Shown: positions 23,948-27,386 of the stretch, one piece after another
Layout: every line of letters begins with the position of its first letter
Position numbering within the stretch: position 1 is the stretch's first letter
DNA from: JBFLYZ01 sp040756415
GTDB lineage: Bacteria; Bacteroidota; Bacteroidia; JADZBD01
DNA: 27,386 nt
Direction of reading: 5' to 3'
Assembly: GCA_040756415.1 (NCBI GenBank)
Contig: JBFLYZ010000052.1
Location: 1 to 27,386 of the forward strand
The notes under the pieces: model-generated
Databases searched by the model: none
Seen by the model: the letters and a program-made list of their open reading frames with translations, nothing else
What the model was told of the DNA's origin: nothing
Program-made: the position numbers and the translations under genes

Positions 23948-25941
23948 CGGTACAGTTTTAACAATATCTCTTCCAGCCTGTTTCTGGCCAGGAAATTGTT
24001 TTCAAGCTCGGGAGAGAAAGGCACGGCCGTATCCAGCGAGGCGCAGCGCATCACGGGCGCATCCAGCTTTTCGAAACACTCCTCTGCGATCACCGCTGCC
24101 AGCTCGCCACCTATTCCGCCCGTTAACGTATCCTCGTGCAGGACCAGCGCCTTGCCGGTCTTGCTTACGGAAGACAGGATAGTTTCTTTGTCGTAGGGGA
24201 GCAGGGTGCGCAGGTCGATCAGGTCGGCTTTTATTTCCGGGTGCCGGTCAAGTACTTCCAGCGCCCAATGCACTCCGTAGCCGTAGGTGATGATGGAAAG
24301 CGCATCGCCTTCACGGATAAGATTGGCCTTACCAAAAGGAATGGTATAGTAATCATCCGGCACCTGCTGGGTGATGCTGCGGTACAGGGCCTTGTGCTCG
24401 AAATACATCACAGGGTTCGGGTCTTCAAAAGCGGTTAGCAGCAATCCTTTCGCATCAGCCGGGAAAGCGGGATAAGCGATCTTCAACCCGGGCGTGTGGA
24501 AGAACCAGGCCTCGTTGCTCTGCGAGTGGAAAGGGCCAGCGGCCACTCCCGCCCCCGTGGGCATGCGCACCACCACATCGGCAGGCTGCGCCCAGCGCCA
24601 GTGCGCCTTGGCCAGGTTGTTCACGATCTGGGTAATGCCTTCCGAAACGAAATCTGCGAACTGCATCTCCACCATGGCCTTCATACCGTTGATAGACAGG
24701 CCCAGGCCCGCCCCCAGTATGGCGCTCTCGCAGAGCGGGGTATTACGCACGCGCTCTTTTCCGAATTCTTTGACGAAGCCATCCGTGATCTTAAATACTC
24801 CACCGTATTCGGCTATATCCTGCCCCATCAGCACCAGGTTCTGGTGCCTGTGCATGGCCATTCGCATCCCATCCGATATTGCATCGATCAGCCTTTTTTC
24901 AGAAATCCTGCCGGATACCGGTTTTGTTTCCCTGAAGGCAAAAGGCGCGTAAACGTCCTTTAGCTCCGTTTCCGTAACGGCCTTCACCTTTTCTTCAGCG
25001 AAGGCGATCTCCAGTCCTTTCTCTATTTCTTCCTTTATCTCCGAGCGTATCTTTTCCCTCCGCTCAACGGAAAGTAGTTTTTCATCCAGCAGCCAGCCCT
25101 CGTAATTCTCTATAGGGTCTTTTCTCCCCCACTCTTCGAACATTTCAGGGGGAACATATTTGGTGCCCGAAGCCTCCTCATGCCCGCGCATGCGGTAGGT
25201 GATGCATTCGAGGATGACGGGGGCAGGCTTTTTGCGCATTTTGCCGGCCAGGCTCTTCACCGTATCATAAACTTCCAGCACGTTATTTCCGTCCACCTGC
25301 ACGGCCTCCATGCCGTAGCCTATGCCCTTATCGATAAACTGCTTGCAGCGGAACTGCTCGTTGCTGGGCGTGGAAAGCCCCCAGCCGTTATTTTCTATCG
25401 CGAAGATCACCGGCAGACCCCACACGGCAGCCACATTCAGCGCCTCATGAAAATCGCCCTCGCTGGCGCCTCCGTCACCGGTATAGACCAGCGTAACGCC
25501 CCTGTTCCTCTTCAGCAGGCTGCCCAGGGCTATGCCATCGGCAACACCCAGTTGCGGACCCAGGTGGGAGATCATTCCTACAATGCGGTATTCCTGCGTG
25601 CCGAAATGAAAGCTGCGGTCGCGCCCTTTGGTAAAACCGCTCATTTTGCCCTGGAACTGGGCGAAAAGCCGGTGCAGGGGAATGCCCCGGGTAGTAAAAG
25701 TACCCAGGTTGCGGTGCATGGGCAGTATGTAGTCATCGGGCTCCAGCGCCATGGCTGCGCCCACCGAGCTGGCCTCCTGACCTATACCCGAGAACCATTT
25801 GGATATCTTGCCCTGGCGAAGCAATACCAGCATCTTCTCCTCCACCATGCGCGGCTTCACAAGCGCGTAATACAGGTCCAGAAGGAGCTTTTCAGAATGA
25901 GCTCCTCTTTTATAAACGATGGGCGAGTGAACGGTGATCAT
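23941..25941 (-). CDS. Fused alpha/beta E1 of a thiamine-dependent 2-oxoacid dehydrogenase
   Basis: A 666-residue protein carrying both E1 subunits. The start at 25941 (MITVHSPIVYKRG) is preferred; the frame is open to 26109, but that extension would overlap the divergent Cys-rich gene. Alpha part (about 10-320): the thiamine diphosphate motif GDGGASEGDFHE...NNGWG (155-188) and the phosphorylation-loop-like YRMRGHEEAS. Beta part (about 345-666): GQDIAEYGGVF, TPLCESAILGAGLGLS, MPTGAGVAAGPFHSQSNEAWF and a C-terminal transketolase-like domain. It is closest by motif to branched-chain 2-oxoacid (2-oxoisovalerate) E1, but pyruvate cannot be excluded. E2 and E3 genes are not in the window. Confidence 0.93.
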   Translation of the reverse strand: MITVHSPIVYKRGAHSEKLLLDLYYALVKPRMVEEKMLVLLRQGKISKWFSGIGQEASSVGAAMALEPDDYILPMHRNLGTFTTRGIPLHRLFAQFQGKMSGFTKGRDRSFHFGTQEYRIVGMISHLGPQLGVADGIALGSLLKRNRGVTLVYTGDGGASEGDFHEALNVAAVWGLPVIFAIENNGWGLSTPSNEQFRCKQFIDKGIGYGMEAVQVDGNNVLEVYDTVKSLAGKMRKKPAPVILECITYRMRGHEEASGTKYVPPEMFEEWGRKDPIENYEGWLLDEKLLSVERREKIRSEIKEEIEKGLEIAFAEEKVKAVTETELKDVYAPFAFRETKPVSGRISEKRLIDAISDGMRMAMHRHQNLVLMGQDIAEYGGVFKITDGFVKEFGKERVRNTPLCESAILGAGLGLSINGMKAMVEMQFADFVSEGITQIVNNLAKAHWRWAQPADVVVRMPTGAGVAAGPFHSQSNEAWFFHTPGLKIAYPAFPADAKGLLLTAFEDPNPVMYFEHKALYRSITQQVPDDYYTIPFGKANLIREGDALSIITYGYGVHWALEVLDRHPEIKADLIDLRTLLPYDKETILSSVSKTGKALVLHEDTLTGGIGGELAAVIAEECFEKLDAPVMRCASLDTAVPFSPELENNFLARNRLEEILLKLYRY

Positions 25942-25962
25942 TTCAGGAGCGGTAAAAATAAT

Positions 25963-25970
25963 TAACTTTG
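25963..25970 (+). promoter_or_regulatory. -7 box (TAACTTTG) for the Cys-rich membrane protein
   Basis: A perfect TAnnTTTG ends four bases (AGCT) before the ATG at 25975, the same spacing as at guaA. It lies in the short region divergent from the E1 gene. Confidence 0.45.
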
Positions 25971-25974
25971 AGCT

Positions 25975-26118
25975 ATGAACTGGCAGGAAATAACCGTACT
26001 TATCCTTGTCCTTGCCTCGCTGGCTTTCATCGCGAGACGCATCTACCGTTCGGCCGCTGCCAAAGGATGCGCGAAAGAGTGCGGCTGCAACGGGCTGAAA
26101 TCCTCCCAAAAGACCTGA
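25975..26118 (+). CDS. 47-residue Cys-rich single-pass membrane protein (FeoB-associated-like)
   Basis: The sequence starts MNWQEITVLILVLASLAFIA (one membrane helix), then RRIYRSAAAKG and a small cysteine cluster CAKECGC, ending in KSSQKT. This layout (short N-terminus, helix, RR-Y basic patch, Cys-rich tail) matches the proteins annotated as FeoB-associated Cys-rich membrane proteins in Bacteroidota. No feo genes are nearby. The start is fixed by the -7 box and the divergent gene, and a terminator follows at 26151. Confidence 0.75.
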   Translation: MNWQEITVLILVLASLAFIARRIYRSAAAKGCAKECGCNGLKSSQKT

Positions 26119-26150
26119 ACGCGCCTGCCTTGTATGCAGGGTATGAAAAT

Positions 26151-26186
26151 AAAGAACCCCGCAGCCTAAGGCTACAGGGTTCTTTT
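26151..26186. terminator. Bidirectional terminator between Cys-rich protein and lipoprotein
   Basis: AAAGAACCC (26151-26159) pairs with GGGTTCTTT (26177-26185), with an inner AGCC/GGCT stem (26163-26166 with 26170-26173) and flanking A/T runs. It serves both converging genes. Confidence 0.85.
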
Positions 26187-26198
26187 CTTCAAGAAAAA

Positions 26199-26465
26199 TT
26201 ACTTCTTCTTGATCAGCTTTCTCTTAACAGAATCTTCGTGCAGAGAATCGGCTATGCGCTTGGCGTTCTCAGCGGCAGCGATAGAATCCTTCATCTTCTG
26301 CTCGGCCTCCATCCTGGCAGCCTCTTCAGCGGCCATAGCAGCGTTCACGCTATCGATGGAATCCTGTTTTCTTTTGTTGGCCTTGTCTATCTCTTCCTGG
26401 CTGGGCCCGCAGGCTACGAAAGAAACAGCAGCTACAAGAGCCAATGCTGTGAATAAATTTTTCAT
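26199..26465 (-). CDS. Small Cys-lipoprotein with DS-repeat helix (1)
   Basis: An 88-residue protein with signal peptide and lipobox (FVACGPSQEEID). The rest is a charged Ala/Lys/Glu helix with recurring DSI, DSV and DSL (KQDSIDSVNA, KMKDSIAAAE, IADSLHEDSV) and the end KRKLIKKK. It is probably an envelope lipoprotein with a long coiled helix, comparable in form only to Lpp-type proteins. The head CGPSQ-E-[IL]D and the helix are shared with the third gene of this cluster (27016-27357). A promoter lies at 26496-26528 and a terminator at 26151. Confidence 0.82.
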   Translation of the reverse strand: MKNLFTALALVAAVSFVACGPSQEEIDKANKRKQDSIDSVNAAMAAEEAARMEAEQKMKDSIAAAENAKRIADSLHEDSVKRKLIKKK

Positions 26466-26495
26466 TTCGGGTTAATGGTTTTTTGGTTTCGGGCG

Positions 26496-26528
26496 CAAAG
26501 ATATACGCTAAAAAGCCTGACTACCAAA
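26496..26528 (-). promoter_or_regulatory. Bacteroidota-type promoter for lipoprotein 1
   Basis: On the minus strand TTTG (26528-26525) is followed after 21 bases by TATCTTTG (26503-26496), about 30 bases upstream of the ATG. It is the most complete -33/-7 pair in the window. Confidence 0.6.
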
Positions 26529-26595
26529 TAAAAAGACTTTTTTTTCAATACTAACCTGTTAATTTGAAGGATTTTAGATGCCTGCATCCATACCT

Positions 26596-26919
26596 TCAGG
26601 AGCTTTTAGCCGCCTTTTTCATCTTTTTAGGGGCCGGCTTAGGCGGATCACGCCTTTTCCATTTATATTTCTGCATCTCTTCGGCCTTTTCCAGCGAATC
26701 TTTAATTATCTGATCCTTAAATGATTGCACTTGCATTAACGAATCCTGAAAGGCCTTTTTATACTCTTTATGCTGGGCGCCAGCCTTATAAGCCGAATCG
26801 GCCCGAAAAAGGGAATCGATACGGGCCTGGCGCCTGAGTTCCCGCTCCTGCTGCTCATTGCCGGCACAGGACGCCAAAACCAGCAGAAAGAAAAGAAATG
26901 CGGAGGAAAGCCTGATCAC
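26596..26919 (-). CDS. Small Cys-lipoprotein with DS-repeat helix (2)
   Basis: A 107-residue protein with a GTG start (no ATG upstream in frame fits). The signal peptide ends in lipobox VLASCAGN. The mature part is a charged helix (EQQERELRRQARIDSLFRAD, FQDSLMQVQ, KDSLEKAEEMQKYK) and a basic Pro/Lys end (PPKPAPKKMKKAAKSS). It is related in design but not closely in sequence to its two neighbours. A TAATTTTA box ends four bases before the GTG. Confidence 0.75.
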   Translation of the reverse strand: MIRLSSAFLFFLLVLASCAGNEQQERELRRQARIDSLFRADSAYKAGAQHKEYKKAFQDSLMQVQSFKDQIIKDSLEKAEEMQKYKWKRRDPPKPAPKKMKKAAKSS

Positions 26920-26963
26920 GCTGTAAAATTAAGGAAAACTATCGGCCCCCTGTACCTATAAAA

Positions 26964-26995
26964 AAAGATCCCCCTCCTTGCGGAAGGGGATCTTT
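26964..26995. terminator. Terminator after lipoprotein 3
   Basis: AAAGATCCCCcTCC (26964-26977) pairs with GGaAGGGGATCTTT (26982-26995) around the loop TTGC, with an A-run on the left. It lies 20 bases past the stop of the gene at 27016-27357 on the minus strand. Confidence 0.85.
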
Positions 26996-27015
26996 ATATA
27001 AGGGGCCCGGAGGTA

Positions 27016-27357
27016 TTACTTGGCTCCAGGCTTCTTTTTGCCTACTTTGGGATCGCCCTCGGTTGACTTTTCGGGCTCCTTCTTTTTGGGAGGCTTGGTG
27101 GTTCCGGGCTTCTTGGACGCCTTCTCTACAGAGTCTTTGTAAAGAGAATCCTTGATAGCCTGCTCCCTGGCAGCAGCAGCAACAGAATCTTCATAAGCCT
27201 TCTGCTTGGCCGCTTCCTCGGCAGCTTTGATAGAATCAGCCGCGCGCGCTGAATCATCCTTGCGCTTTTTTTCTGCGTCAAGCTCAGCCTGGCTTGGTCC
27301 GCAAGCGGCAAGCGATAAAAATGCTGCAATTGCCGCGTAAGTGAATAGTTTTTTCAT
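27016..27357 (-). CDS. Small Cys-lipoprotein with DS-repeat helix (3)
   Basis: A 113-residue protein: signal peptide, lipobox SLAACGPSQAELD, a charged helix with DSA, DSI, DSV and DSL repeats (SARAADSIKAAEEAA, YEDSVAAAA, IKDSLYKDSVEKA), and a Lys/Pro-rich end (KKPGTTKPPKKKEPEK). It is a clear paralogue of the gene at 26199-26465. Only 29 bases of upstream sequence are in the window, so its promoter cannot be judged. Confidence 0.82.
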   Translation of the reverse strand: MKKLFTYAAIAAFLSLAACGPSQAELDAEKKRKDDSARAADSIKAAEEAAKQKAYEDSVAAAAREQAIKDSLYKDSVEKASKKPGTTKPPKKKEPEKSTEGDPKVGKKKPGAK

Positions 27358-27386
27358 TTTGTTTTTTAGGTGATTTTTGGTTAACC

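Noticed and set aside
25942..26109. 56-residue N-terminal extension of the fused E1
   Set aside because: It is antisense to the whole Cys-rich membrane protein gene and has no family similarity. MITVHSPIV at 25941 is a better start.
1..27386. tRNA or rRNA genes as integration targets
   Set aside because: No cloverleaf or rRNA-like segment was recognised by eye. The element's attachment repeats fall in mnmE instead.

Overview
The window looks like the chromosome of a member of the phylum Bacteroidota. The evidence is two secreted PKD-repeat proteins ending in the gliding/type IX secretion C-terminal domain, several TAnnTTTG promoter boxes (the Bacteroidota -7 element) with little Shine-Dalgarno signal, a fused E1 alpha/beta 2-oxoacid dehydrogenase, and a series of small Cys-lipoproteins. 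I cannot name the genus. No rRNA, tRNA or CRISPR array was seen.

Layout. (1) 1-4700, minus strand: two cell-surface PKD/CHU_C proteins with a small secreted HMA-like protein between them. (2) 4823-8950, minus strand: a tight operon guaA - LysM/periplasmic-binding lipoprotein - hemF. (3) 9049-11264, minus strand: a membrane-anchored von Willebrand A-like protein and a 36-residue membrane peptide. (4) 11380-14023: fabG (minus), a beta-barrel outer-membrane protein (plus), and sucD (minus) with an unusual 54-residue Lys/Arg tail. (5) 14077-14241: a 165-bp fold-back repeat with perfect 19-bp terminal inverted repeats. (6) 14273-15670: mnmE (plus).

(7) 15653-21963 is the accessory part: an integrated element of about 6.3 kb in the 3' end of mnmE. 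It is bounded by 18-bp direct repeats (17/18 identical) that encode the MnmE C-terminus FCIGK-stop. It carries a zinc-ribbon/HTH protein, a tyrosine recombinase, an unassigned 341-residue protein, two small HTH (excisionase-like) proteins, an archaeo-eukaryotic-type primase (VirE_N/BT4734 family) and a PriCT-2/DUF3987 primase-helicase-like protein. Its genes overlap by ATGA or lie a few bases apart, in two operons. Exact copies of TATTTGTTGCC lie just inside both ends and look like integrase arm sites. No relaxase, secretion or capsid gene is present, so the element resembles a minimal satellite-type or helper-dependent integrative element with its own replication module. It is visibly poorer in G+C than the flanks (37-43% in two sampled 60-base lines against 50-62% in two flanking ones).

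(8) 21981-23947: a secreted protein of unknown function overlapping an alpha/beta-hydrolase lipoprotein. Before the insertion these lay directly downstream of mnmE. (9) 23941-25941, minus: the fused 2-oxoacid dehydrogenase E1, divergent from a 47-residue Cys-rich membrane protein at 25975-26118. (10) 26199-27357, minus: three short lipoproteins of related design, with strong terminators after two of them.

The most notable points are the mnmE-targeted element with its inferred attachment and arm sites, the histone-H1-like tail on SucD, the fold-back repeat upstream of mnmE, and the high density of tiny perfect hairpins within the element's coding sequence.
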